Part shown: positions 1-6,885 of the stretch, piece after piece
How positions within the stretch are numbered: the first letter of the stretch is position 1
Layout: each line of letters opens with the position of its first letter
Assembly (NCBI GenBank): GCA_002368605.1
Contig: DFEB01000019.1
Span: 1 to 35,053 of the forward strand
Source: Treponema sp. UBA3813
Lineage (GTDB): Bacteria > Spirochaetota > Spirochaetia > Treponematales > Treponemataceae
Length of the DNA stretch: 35,053 nucleotides
Reading direction: 5' to 3'
Position numbers and translations under genes: made by a program
The notes under the pieces: model-generated
The model's database searches: none
What the model was told of the DNA's origin: nothing
What the model saw: the letters and a program-made list of their open reading frames with translations, nothing else

Positions 1-1203
1 ACAAAAACATTTCTTTCATATATGGGTACAGATAAAAATGTGGTTATACCAGATGGAATAAAATACATAGACGGAAAGGAAGGTTGGGCATTTGAAAATG
101 CTGACATAAAATCAATAAAGATTCCAAAATCCGTAATATTTATTGGTCGATTCGCTTTTAACAGCCTTAAATTAAAAGAATTTCAGGCTCCTGGGCTAAA
201 ACGGTTAGGATTCCAGGCTTTTACTCATACTGTTATTTCTCATCTTATATTTCCTTCTACATTAAAGATTATTCCAAAATGTTCAGTCGGAGCAAAAATT
301 AACAAAGTTACAATTAAGGAAGGATGTGAAGTTATAGGGTTAGATGCTTTTGGTGGTGCAAAAATTAAAAGAATCAGTATTCCAAAAACAATAAAGCATA
401 TTGGTGACTTTGCAATTCCAAATTATACAAAAGTAATACTTGATAAAGAAATTTCTCGATATGAAATACGAAATGATTTTCTCTATGATAAGAAGAGGAA
501 TAGGTGTATAGCTTTTTGCGGAAAGAAAAATCAAATAGCCCATATTCCAGAAACCACAAAAAAGATTTGTATATTGAAGTTTCCGAAAAAGGTGTCAATT
601 CCGGCAAAATTGTCGTTCAGCAGCTTATTCAAATCGAATTATGGTACACCGACAGAAATTTATTTACAGGATGGCCGCATAACTTTACCGCCAGGAGCTT
701 TCAAATTATGTGAAAACCTGGAAAAGATTGTTTTGCCAAAAACTCTTAAATCAATTCCATTTCAATCATTTTTCTCTTTATCCTTAAAACAGATAAAGAT
801 TCCTGAGAATGTCACAAGTATTGCAGGGGAAGCATTTGCTTTTTGTGAAAATTTAGAATCGATTGTGCTTCCGCCAAGATTGAAGAAAATCTCGCACCAT
901 CTGTTTGCTGAATGTAAATCATTAAAATCCGTTGTGCTTTCGAAGTCCATAGAAGAAATAGAAATGGGGGCTTTTTATAATTGTGAATCCTTGAAATCAA
1001 TAAAGCTTCCTAAAAATCTAGAAAAGATTGGATATCGTGCATTTTACGGCTGCAAGAATTTAAGAAAAATCGGAATTCCTGCAAGTGTTAAAGAAATCGA
1101 TGTCGATGCTTTTAATTGTGATAATCTTATTTTGATTGTAAAACGAGATTCTTATGCTGCAAAATGGGCAAAAGAAAATGGAATGAAATACGAGGAAAAA
1201 TAA
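1..1203 (+). CDS. BspA-like leucine-rich repeat (LRR_5) protein, probably 5'-truncated by the window edge
   Basis: The translated product is made almost entirely of irregular 22-25 residue repeats of the type L..I.IP..V..I...AF..C..L, the hallmark of the BspA/Treponema LRR_5 family. Clear units such as IPENVTSIAGEAFAFCENL and LPKNLEKIGYRAFYGCKNL lie in the C-terminal half. The first ATG in the window is at 22, but the same frame is open back to base 1, and the residues before that ATG (TKTFLSYMG) continue directly into the usual BspA-type run NVVIPDGIK.I. The real start is therefore probably outside the window and no signal peptide can be judged. Proteins of this family are usually surface or secreted adhesins. 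The last repeat ends in the common cap 'Y A A K W A K E N G M K Y'. The stop at 1201-1203 is followed immediately by the ATG of the next gene. No catalytic domain was seen. Confidence 0.9.
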   Translation, partial: TKTFLSYMGTDKNVVIPDGIKYIDGKEGWAFENADIKSIKIPKSVIFIGRFAFNSLKLKEFQAPGLKRLGFQAFTHTVISHLIFPSTLKIIPKCSVGAKINKVTIKEGCEVIGLDAFGGAKIKRISIPKTIKHIGDFAIPNYTKVILDKEISRYEIRNDFLYDKKRNRCIAFCGKKNQIAHIPETTKKICILKFPKKVSIPAKLSFSSLFKSNYGTPTEIYLQDGRITLPPGAFKLCENLEKIVLPKTLKSIPFQSFFSLSLKQIKIPENVTSIAGEAFAFCENLESIVLPPRLKKISHHLFAECKSLKSVVLSKSIEEIEMGAFYNCESLKSIKLPKNLEKIGYRAFYGCKNLRKIGIPASVKEIDVDAFNCDNLILIVKRDSYAAKWAKENGMKYEEK

Positions 1204-1431
1204 ATGATTTGTAGATTCTGTGGTGATAACTTAAAAAGCGTAAATCAAAAATTATTCTCTTCGCTTGGTGAACGATGCAACGGAAATCCAAGTGGCAAAC
1301 ATATTGGTGTGACAGATTGTGTTTGCTGTGTCTATTGTGGTGACGAAGCAAGACCGCAGAATGGAAGGTTGATTACTAAACTTGGCTTGCAATGCAAAAA
1401 TTCCCCGACAGGCGGGCATTGCTTGCAGTAA
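1204..1431 (+). CDS. Small cysteine-rich protein with two identical-spaced CCCH modules
   Basis: This 75-residue protein was not assigned to a known family. It consists of two copies of one module, offset by exactly 39 residues: C3-x2-C6-x18-C25-x7-H33 and C42-x2-C45-x18-C64-x7-H72. Both copies share the pattern C-x-[FY]-C-G-D...LG-x-x-C-x-x-x-P-[ST]-G-x-H, so the spacing is clearly conserved by internal duplication. Three cysteines and a histidine at fixed spacing suggest one zinc ion per module (inference). There is no signal peptide or membrane segment, so it is probably cytoplasmic. The ATG abuts the stop codon of the LRR gene with no spacer, which implies translational coupling, and the next gene starts 16 bases downstream. 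It could be a nucleic-acid or protein-binding adaptor; nothing in the sequence settles this. Confidence 0.75.
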   Translation: MICRFCGDNLKSVNQKLFSSLGERCNGNPSGKHIGVTDCVCCVYCGDEARPQNGRLITKLGLQCKNSPTGGHCLQ

Positions 1432-1447
1432 AACAAGGAGGCGCAAT

Positions 1448-1699
1448 TTGAGCATGGATTACAGAATCCCAGATCCGAACAAAAAAATCACCGACAAACT
1501 CGTTCTGGACTTTGCCAGAAAATCATCTGATGAAGACAAGAATAATTCCCTCACTGTTCTTCGTGACAATGGCGATACCTACACGGTTCTTGTCACAGAC
1601 AAAGACGAAAAAACAGGTGAAGTCACGCAGAGGGAAGAAACTATTTCTCGTGAAGCATTTGAGGCCGCTGTGAAAAAAGGATATTTGGAGAAGCAATAA
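1448..1699 (+). CDS. Small acidic/charged hypothetical protein
   Basis: Protein of about 83 residues with no recognised family. The longest open frame begins at 1382 inside the preceding gene, but an AAGGAGG Shine-Dalgarno at 1435-1441 lies 6 bases before a TTG at 1448 (and 12 before an ATG at 1454), so TTG 1448 is the favoured start; ATG 1454 would remove only two residues. The product is strongly charged (D, E, K, R rich) with a compact beta-like middle (SLTVLRDNGDTYTVLVTDKD) and a C-terminal helix, and has no cysteines, signal peptide or membrane segment. It appears to be the last gene of the LRR / CCCH unit. Its role is unknown. Confidence 0.65.
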   Translation: MSMDYRIPDPNKKITDKLVLDFARKSSDEDKNNSLTVLRDNGDTYTVLVTDKDEKTGEVTQREETISREAFEAAVKKGYLEKQ

Positions 1700-1769
1700 A
1701 GAAGTCTCATGTTTGACAGGATAGAATTATTTTTTTGTTTAAAATTTTTGGGAAAAAACAATTCAAATC

Positions 1770-1800
1770 TTGATTTTCTGCCAGTTTAATGCGATATTAT
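1770..1800 (+). promoter_or_regulatory. Promoter of the structured RNA
   Basis: TTGATT at 1770-1775 can pair as a -35 box with GATATT (1793-1798, 17-base spacer) or the better -10 match TATTAT (1795-1800, 19-base spacer). Transcription would begin near 1805, just before the first helix of the structured RNA. The match is fair rather than strong. Confidence 0.5.
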
Positions 1801-1804
1801 AAGC

Positions 1805-1994
1805 GTAGGCAACTTGGGTGCCTTTCAAGTGATAATCCAAAGTTCTGTGACCAGGAAAGCAGTTCTTTGGGGAGCTTTATAAAGGTTTGAGCATTTACCA
1901 AGAGCTGGTCTCAGGTCGTCTTGAACGACTGAAAGAAAATGCTTTGCTCTTTATGAGCGACAGGCTCTGCTGATTCGTCGGCAGGGCTTTTTTT
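1805..1994 (+). ncRNA. Candidate structured RNA of unknown class, ending in an intrinsic terminator
   Basis: No protein fits this stretch, but it is rich in base-paired structure. By eye it contains an H-type pseudoknot (AGGC 1807-1810 with GCCT 1820-1823; ACTTG 1812-1816 with CAAGT 1826-1830). A hairpin follows (CCAAAG 1837-1842 with CTTTGG 1865-1870). Then comes a three-way junction closed by ATAAAG 1879-1884/CTTTAT 1949-1954 and GAGCATTT 1889-1896/AAATGCTT 1937-1944, with two inner hairpins (ACCA/TGGT at 1897-1909; TCAGGTCGT/ACGACTGA at 1911-1932). A terminator closes the unit. It does not match the conserved features of tmRNA, RNase P RNA, SRP RNA, 6S RNA or the common riboswitches known to me. 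It could be a stand-alone small RNA, a leader controlling the next gene, or the RNA antitoxin of a type III-like toxin system, although no tandem repeats were found. Confidence 0.55.
1964..1994 (+). terminator. Rho-independent terminator with UUCG tetraloop
   Basis: GCTCTGCTGA (1964-1973) pairs over 10 positions, with two G-U wobbles, with TCGGCAGGGC (1978-1987) around a TTCG loop, followed by seven T (1988-1994). This is a very strong intrinsic terminator. Its T-tract runs directly into the ATG at 1995 of the downstream open frame. Confidence 0.9.
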
Positions 1995-2006
1995 ATGGAG
2001 ATTTGG

Positions 2007-2573
2007 GTGAGTTCAATATACGATTGTGTCGATGCTTTTTCAAAACTACTGGATATCGAATATGTGATTATTCTCGGAAGGAAAAGTCAGAATGTAACTT
2101 TACAAATTGAATTCCGGAAAATTGATTTACATCACCTTTTGGGATTTCAACATCTTATTGACCGACCTGAACTTAACCACGACCGGGAAAAAGTCTTTAA
2201 CGATTTGAAGAAAAGAAAAATCTCCGCTACACATATTGAAAAATCACATCATTATACGAAAATCAAAGGAAGAGTAGATTTTCTGCCATATCTAGAAGAA
2301 ATCTTTGATGACAATAAAACAATCTTCAAATACAACGAAGCAATGAATAATTTTTCACTGATAAAATTCGAGTATCTTTTGAAAAATGAAATACTGTCGA
2401 AAAATGTGTTTACATTTTTGTCCAAAACTAAAAACGAAAAGTATTTTTGTCGCTCATTTTTTCCACAAGAAAAAACTGATTACAGCATAGGACAAACGCC
2501 ATGGACACTTTTGTATAAAAAGAAAATCAACAAGAAAAACGGAAACGAAATTATTCTGTATGATAGAAGATAG
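2007..2573 (+). CDS. PBECR4-like putative RNase (RelE/Barnase-EndoU-colicin fold) protein
   Basis: Protein of about 188 residues. It resembles, by memory and without a search, the PBECR4 family (phage Barnase-EndoU-ColicinE5/D-RelE-like nuclease 4): a short N-terminal helix, a beta-strand leading to LHHLLGFQHL (about residues 41-50), an IEKSHHYTKIKGR segment (about 77-89), an F.YL..IFD...IFKYNE stretch and a C-terminal SFFP...YS.GQ...LLYKKK motif. Members are predicted toxins or effectors; activity here is inference. An ATG at 1995 is in frame but touches the terminator T-tract and has no room for a ribosome site; GTG at 2007 has GGAG (1997-2000) 6 bases upstream and is preferred. The gene sits alone immediately behind a structured RNA and terminator, so its expression probably depends on read-through of that terminator. 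Base composition is AT-rich relative to the later metabolic genes, compatible with acquisition by transfer. Confidence 0.65.
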   Translation: MSSIYDCVDAFSKLLDIEYVIILGRKSQNVTLQIEFRKIDLHHLLGFQHLIDRPELNHDREKVFNDLKKRKISATHIEKSHHYTKIKGRVDFLPYLEEIFDDNKTIFKYNEAMNNFSLIKFEYLLKNEILSKNVFTFLSKTKNEKYFCRSFFPQEKTDYSIGQTPWTLLYKKKINKKNGNEIILYDRR

Positions 2574-2583
2574 ATTTAGCAAA

Positions 2584-2735
2584 AGCGTTAAGGATGCGTC
2601 ACACCCCCATCTCCTAAGGTAGGGAGCGACCCGTTAGGGGCAAAAACGCTTGCGAGGCAAGTTTTTAGTCGAGCCTCGGTGAAGGCTGTGCCTGAACCGC
2701 AAGCCCCTTAAAAACCTCGCCGTGAGTAATTTTGC
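2584..2735 (+). repeat. Structured intergenic element with nested inverted repeats
   Basis: No coding potential was recognised. The stretch is GC-richer than its surroundings and full of pairings: AGCGTT (2584-2589) with AACGCT (2645-2650), AAAAACgCTTGC (about 2642-2653) with GCAAG-TTTTT (about 2657-2666), TTAGGGGC (2634-2641) with GCCCCTTAA (2703-2711), and a final perfect stem ACCTCGCCG (about 2714-2722)/CGGCGAGGT (about 2739-2747). It may be a dispersed structured repeat or an RNA. No second copy was seen in this window. Confidence 0.4.
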
Positions 2736-2763
2736 TTGCGGCGAGGTGCTTTGTTTCATCAAA

Positions 2764-2806
2764 TAAAAAAATGCCCCGGCTATTCGCTAGGACATTTCGT
2801 TTCAGG
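2764..2806 (-). terminator. Rho-independent terminator of the GlsB/YeaQ-like gene
   Basis: Read on the minus strand, the sequence after the stop codon at 2809 forms AAATGTCC...GGGGCATT with a short AT-rich loop and ends in a run of T (the A-run 2764-2771 on the plus strand). Position and shape fit an intrinsic terminator for the minus-strand gene. Confidence 0.75.
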
Positions 2807-2808
2807 CC

Positions 2809-3048
2809 TTACATCACGGCCTTTAGGATTGCAATCAGAATACAAGCGCCCACGATGTCAAGGACAAATTGCAGGACAGTGTTCTTGATTTTGAGGGCTG
2901 AGCCCAAAAATCCGCCGATTACGGAACCGACGATACCGACCAAAACGCAGACCGCAAAACCTACCAATGTGCTTCCACCGAAGCTGACATTCATAAAGAA
3001 TCCGCCAAGCAGACCAATGATGAGACCCATAAGGATTGTAACAAGCAT
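2809..3048 (-). CDS. GlsB/YeaQ/YmgE (transglycosylase-associated) family small membrane protein
   Basis: A 79-residue, almost wholly hydrophobic protein with three glycine-rich membrane segments. The order ILMGLIIGLLGG..., GGSTLVGFAVCVLVGIVGSVIGGFLG and a final VLDIVGACILIAILKAV matches the pattern of the Transgly_assoc/YeaQ-YmgE family of inner-membrane proteins, which are often stress-induced; biochemical function is unknown. The open frame extends upstream to 3111, but ATG 3048 is preceded by GGAGG at 3054-3058 with 5-base spacing and gives the expected family length. It is divergent from the next lipoprotein gene and ends in its own terminator. Confidence 0.8.
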   Translation of the reverse strand: MLVTILMGLIIGLLGGFFMNVSFGGSTLVGFAVCVLVGIVGSVIGGFLGSALKIKNTVLQFVLDIVGACILIAILKAVM

Positions 3049-3166
3049 TTTTGCCTCCTGAACTTGTAAATAATCAATAAATATTTTAACTCTCGTTTTC
3101 CTATATATCAATCAAAAAAAATTTGCTATACTTCCAAAAAGAAATAGATTATTTAAGGAAATAATT

Positions 3167-4141
3167 ATGAAAAAATTACTTACACTTGCAGCTTCAGTTT
3201 TACTCACACTTTCGTTTATCTCATGCGGGAAAAAAATCGATTCATCTACATGGCTTTCAAATTTTGATGATGCGAAAAAGGCGGCTCAGGCTGAAAATAA
3301 AAAAATCTTCCTTTTCTTTAGTGGTGACGATTTTGACACTGTGAGCGCACAGTTAAAAACAAATGTTCTCACAACCGAAGAATTCGTCAAAGAGTATACC
3401 GAAAAATTCGTACTTGTAAATCTAGATTTTTCAAATAGCCGCTACACCGAAGATCAAGATTCCATCACCGAGGATATTAAGCTTTCTGAACTCTATAATG
3501 TAGAATCTTTTCCTTGTTTTTACATTCTTTCAAAAGAAGGATATCCCATCACACAACTTGCCTTTGATGCAAATGCTGATTTAGATCATGTTCATATCAC
3601 ATTTACTGAGACAGACGAATCTGTCGCAAAATTTGATGAACTGCTCGAAAAAACAAAAAGTGGTTCTAATCAAGAACGACTTGCCGCAATTAACGAAATT
3701 TTTGATTCTACGAGCACAGATTTGGTCTACCATCTTACACCGCTCAACAAACTCTACCTTTCTCTAGATAAAAAAAATGAGACAGGAGAATGTGCAAAAC
3801 ATCTTTTCGCACTTTCTTACGCAAAAGCACAAGACTTCTTCCTTAGCAATGAAATTGAAAAAGCTTGCGCCGAATTCGAAACGCTTGCGAAAAACAAAAT
3901 GCTTAAAGATTTTGAGAGACAGGTGGCATTCTATACTGCGGCCTTCGTACTTATTCAGAGTCAAAGTAACGATTACGAGAAAATTCGTGATTATCTTCAA
4001 AAATCCTATGATGCTGCCCCTGATACAGAAGAAGCACAAACAATAAAGGGTGCAATTACTCAAGTTCAGATGATGATTGACGGTGAAGGCGATATTCCAG
4101 AACAGGAGATGGGGCCGGCAGAAAAACCAGCCCAGAACTAA
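3167..4141 (+). CDS. Lipoprotein with a thioredoxin-like domain lacking the CxxC motif
   Basis: A 324-residue protein with a type II signal peptide ending in the lipobox S-F-I-S-C20. Residues about 25-145 look like a thioredoxin_7/DUF255-type fold: a W..NFDDA..AA..ENK.IFLFFSG start, a strand FVLVNLDF, and ESFPCFYIL with the expected cis-proline at P116. The place of the redox CxxC, after FLFFSG (residues 48-53), reads DDFDTVS, so no catalytic cysteine pair is present. The C-terminal half (about 150-310) is helical, with TPR-like character (YAKAQDFFLSNEIEKACAEFETLA). It may be a periplasmic binding or scaffold protein rather than an oxidoreductase (inference). A TATACT -10-like box is at 3127-3132 and AAGGAA precedes the start. 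The next gene begins 8 bases after the stop, so the two are probably cotranscribed. Confidence 0.8.
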   Translation: MKKLLTLAASVLLTLSFISCGKKIDSSTWLSNFDDAKKAAQAENKKIFLFFSGDDFDTVSAQLKTNVLTTEEFVKEYTEKFVLVNLDFSNSRYTEDQDSITEDIKLSELYNVESFPCFYILSKEGYPITQLAFDANADLDHVHITFTETDESVAKFDELLEKTKSGSNQERLAAINEIFDSTSTDLVYHLTPLNKLYLSLDKKNETGECAKHLFALSYAKAQDFFLSNEIEKACAEFETLAKNKMLKDFERQVAFYTAAFVLIQSQSNDYEKIRDYLQKSYDAAPDTEEAQTIKGAITQVQMMIDGEGDIPEQEMGPAEKPAQN

Positions 4142-4149
4142 GGACAACA

Positions 4150-5487
4150 ATGGACGACTATCCATCCAGTAAACTGATTATTCTTTTCCTACTCGCGGCT
4201 CTTTGTATCACGCTTTCCTCCCTCTTTTCGGCGAGTGAGAGTGCCTTTTTGGGTTTGAACAAGCTGCGGGTGCATTTTTTGCGCGAAAAGGGCGACAAGC
4301 GGGCAACACGGGCGGGCAAACTTCTCGAAAAAAAAGAAGAATTGCTCAATATGCTCCTTGTGGGCAACGAAATCGTAAATGTCGCCCTTTCTGTCATTCT
4401 CACTTCAATTTTCTTAAAATTATTCGGGGCGGCGGGCTTACCAATCGCAACTTTTATCGCCACAGTCCTCTTGCTCATCTTTGGCGAAATTACTCCCAAA
4501 AGCGTCACCACGACACATCCGGAAACATGCGCCTTTGCCCTGAGCGGATTCGTAAAATTCTTCTTTTATCTGCTGCGGCCTCTCGTAATTTTCTTTACAT
4601 TCCTTTCACGGGGAATTCTCCGTCTTTTTGGAATCAGCACGAAAAAGAAAGCCGTGTCTTTCACTGAAGATGAAATCAAGACGCTGATTGATGTGGGCGG
4701 CGAAGAAGGTGTCCTTGAAGCAGGCGAAAAAAACATGATGAGCCGCGTTTTTAAATTTACTGACCTGAATGCCACTGATATAATGATTCCCCGCCTCAAA
4801 GTTGTCTGCATCAACCCGGATATGTCTTACCGCGATGTAGTCCAACTTTCCGAGCGAACGAGAATCTCAAAATTCCCGGTCTACGAAAACGACGACATAG
4901 ACAACATAATCGGCGTGCTTTATGTAAAAGACATGCTCTTTTTTACCGAAGTGCGGGAAGATTTCTCAGTGCGCAAGGTTATGCGGCCTCCGCTTTTTAT
5001 CCCCGGAAGTACAAAAATGTCCTCGATTCAGGAACTTTTGCACGAAAACCACCAGAGTTTTGCAATCGTAATCGATGAATATTCTGGCACGGACGGAATC
5101 CTTACAATCGAAGACATTGAGCAGGAAATCTTCGGAGCCATTGCCGATGACATTTACCACGAAGTCGAAGAAGAGCATAAAGAAAAGAGTGAATTTGAGG
5201 AATTCATTTCGCTCTCGATTGACGGTTCTACCCGCCTGATTGATTTGGAAGACACTCTTAAAATCAAGCTTGAATCCAAAATGAACGAGACCATTGCGGG
5301 ATATATCTGCGAAAAACTTGAGAAAATCCCCATGATTGGGGAAAGCATCGAAGAAAATAATTTTGTCTTCACGGTAGAAAAGCTCGAAGGACACAGAATC
5401 GCAAAAGTCCATGTGGAGCAGGCTTTGGAAAAAGATGATGAAGAAAACGGCGTTCATCTTTCGGAATCTTCGGGAGGTGAAGAATGA
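4150..5487 (+). CDS. CNNM/CorC-HlyC family membrane protein with CBS pair (first copy)
   Basis: A 445-residue protein with the full family architecture: DUF21/CNNM membrane domain (about 8-190, several membrane helices, signature GEITPKS at 112-118), a CBS-domain pair (about 205-320, with DIMIPR and DEYSGTDGILTIEDIEQEIFG), and a C-terminal CorC_HlyC (PCMH-like) domain (about 345-425). Relatives are called TlyC or hemolysin C in spirochaetes and CorC elsewhere; the best-supported role for the superfamily is Mg2+ (or Co2+) transport, while haemolysis is doubtful. The acidic C-terminal tail after residue 425 is unconserved. Its stop overlaps the start of a second, similar gene by 4 bases (ATGA), so the pair is translationally coupled and may form a heteromer. 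Confidence 0.92.
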   Translation: MDDYPSSKLIILFLLAALCITLSSLFSASESAFLGLNKLRVHFLREKGDKRATRAGKLLEKKEELLNMLLVGNEIVNVALSVILTSIFLKLFGAAGLPIATFIATVLLLIFGEITPKSVTTTHPETCAFALSGFVKFFFYLLRPLVIFFTFLSRGILRLFGISTKKKAVSFTEDEIKTLIDVGGEEGVLEAGEKNMMSRVFKFTDLNATDIMIPRLKVVCINPDMSYRDVVQLSERTRISKFPVYENDDIDNIIGVLYVKDMLFFTEVREDFSVRKVMRPPLFIPGSTKMSSIQELLHENHQSFAIVIDEYSGTDGILTIEDIEQEIFGAIADDIYHEVEEEHKEKSEFEEFISLSIDGSTRLIDLEDTLKIKLESKMNETIAGYICEKLEKIPMIGESIEENNFVFTVEKLEGHRIAKVHVEQALEKDDEENGVHLSESSGGEE

Positions 5488-6806
5488 ATCTCCTCTCACA
5501 GATAATAATTCCTGCCTGTGCCGTAATTTTCCTCGTGCTTGTGGTCGCTTTTTTTGCCGGCAGCGAAACGGCTTATCTTTCGATTACCCGGCTCATGCTC
5601 CGCCACTTGCAGAAAAACGATTCTTCTGGCAAAAAAAATTCCCCGGCAAAGAAAATCACTTTCCTCAAAAAAGACACGAACCGACTTCTTTCCCTCATTC
5701 TGATTGGAATCAACTTCGTCACTTCTCTGGTCTCTGGCTTGGCGGCAACGCTGGCAATTTCTCTGCTGGGCGACAAGGGTGCTTCTATCGCCACTTTCGT
5801 CATGGCTTTCGTTTTGATTATTTTCGGCGAAATCGTTCCGAAAACAGTGGCAGCGGTCTATCCCGTAAAATTCGCCTCCCTTAGTGCAAGTCCCCTTATC
5901 TTCCTCGAAAAATTACTATTTCCTATCGTGTGGTTTTTCTCAAAAATCACCGACGGAATCACCTCAGTCTTGCAGAATTTCTTTAAGAATTCCAAAGAAC
6001 TGATTACCGAAGAAGAGCTCAAATCCCTGATTGAAATTGGTGCAAAAGAAGGAACCCTTGAATCCAGCGAAAAGAAAATGCTCTACAAGATTTTCGACTT
6101 CACTGACCTGCACATAAAAGACATCATGCGCCACCGAAGTTTAGTTCAGTTCATTCCGATTGATGCAGAATATGACGAAATCGTAAAGATTTTTGCCCTC
6201 TCAGGCTATTCCCGTCTTCCCGTTTGCGACGAGGATTTTTCAAAAGTTGAGGGAATGTTGTTTTATAAGAGCGTACTTTTAAACGCGCCCAAAAGCACAA
6301 GCTCAAAATCAACTTCAAAAAAATCATTTGCCCGGCGATACATGAAGCCAACTCTTTTCGTGCCAGAAACGCTTTACGCCACCGAGCTTTTGCAGAAATT
6401 CAAGAGCGAAAAACAGAGTTTTGCCATCGCGGTGGACGAAAACGGATCAAATTCGGGAATCGTCACGATGGACGACATTTTGCGGGCAGTCTTCGGACGA
6501 AGCATCAACTCAATCCACAACGAACTTCCCCCAGAAATGCGGATTCACCCGGTTTCAATAGTAGAATATCTCGTTCCAGGCGACATTAAAATCAATGATG
6601 CCAACGAATTGCTGGATTTGGACTTGGAAAGCGAGAATTACAATACTATCGGCGGCTGGCTTTTGGAGCAGTTCGGTGAGTTGCCGGAAATCGGCGCTAT
6701 TTTAAAGAAAGACGGAGTGATTTACAGAATTGAAGAGCAGAGTCAGCGGCGCATTCAGAGCGTGAGAATAACCCTGCCCCGTGCGCCAGTGCTGGGAAGA
6801 AAATGA
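5484..6806 (+). CDS. CNNM/CorC-HlyC family membrane protein with CBS pair (second copy)
   Basis: A 440-residue paralogue of the preceding gene with the same order of domains: N-terminal membrane domain (about 5-195, signature GEIVPKT at 115-121), CBS pair (about 205-325, DIMRHRS and DENGSNSGIVTMDDILRAVFG), and CorC_HlyC domain (about 345-435, NTIGGWLLEQFGELPEIG). A short basic and serine-rich insert (KSTSSKSTSKKS) interrupts the region between the two CBS repeats. The start overlaps the upstream stop by 4 bases and is preceded by GGAGGTGAAG, giving a good ribosome site. The two copies are clearly diverged rather than a recent duplication. Mg2+ or Co2+ transport or sensing is the expected role by family. 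Confidence 0.92.
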   Translation: MNLLSQIIIPACAVIFLVLVVAFFAGSETAYLSITRLMLRHLQKNDSSGKKNSPAKKITFLKKDTNRLLSLILIGINFVTSLVSGLAATLAISLLGDKGASIATFVMAFVLIIFGEIVPKTVAAVYPVKFASLSASPLIFLEKLLFPIVWFFSKITDGITSVLQNFFKNSKELITEEELKSLIEIGAKEGTLESSEKKMLYKIFDFTDLHIKDIMRHRSLVQFIPIDAEYDEIVKIFALSGYSRLPVCDEDFSKVEGMLFYKSVLLNAPKSTSSKSTSKKSFARRYMKPTLFVPETLYATELLQKFKSEKQSFAIAVDENGSNSGIVTMDDILRAVFGRSINSIHNELPPEMRIHPVSIVEYLVPGDIKINDANELLDLDLESENYNTIGGWLLEQFGELPEIGAILKKDGVIYRIEEQSQRRIQSVRITLPRAPVLGRK

Positions 6807-6814
6807 AAAATAAT

Positions 6815-6843
6815 TTGACAAAATATTTTTATGAAACTAAAAT
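6815..6843 (+). promoter_or_regulatory. Strong sigma-70-type promoter for the TRAP SBP / uronate operon
   Basis: A perfect -35 TTGACA (6815-6820), a 17-base spacer and -10 TAAAAT (6838-6843) lie directly downstream of the CorC pair. They would start transcription near 6850, about 36 bases before the ATG at 6886, which has GGGGAGG at 6871-6877. Confidence 0.8.
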
Positions 6844-6885
6844 ACTAGTATATCAGATAAATTTCTACATTTTGGGGAGGCCTTT

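Noticed and set aside
1-1203. Repeated DNA words in the LRR gene as a possible CRISPR or tandem repeat
   Set aside because: The periodicity is at the protein level with diverged codons; there are no identical repeats with spacers.
1845-1863. SRP-like string GTGACCAGGAAAGCAG in the structured RNA
   Set aside because: It recalls the SRP domain IV but lacks the GGAA loop context, and the genuine SRP RNA is at 33836-33938 on the minus strand.
1995-1997. ATG 1995 as the start of the PBECR4-like gene
   Set aside because: It touches the terminator T-tract and has no ribosome site; GTG 2007 has GGAG at 6 bases.
2732-3061. Arginine- and proline-rich plus-strand frame
   Set aside because: It is antisense to the GlsB/YeaQ-like gene, which has membrane-protein composition, a ribosome site and a terminator.
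4966-5499. 177-residue minus-strand frame
   Set aside because: It is antisense to the first CorC-type gene and shows no family features.
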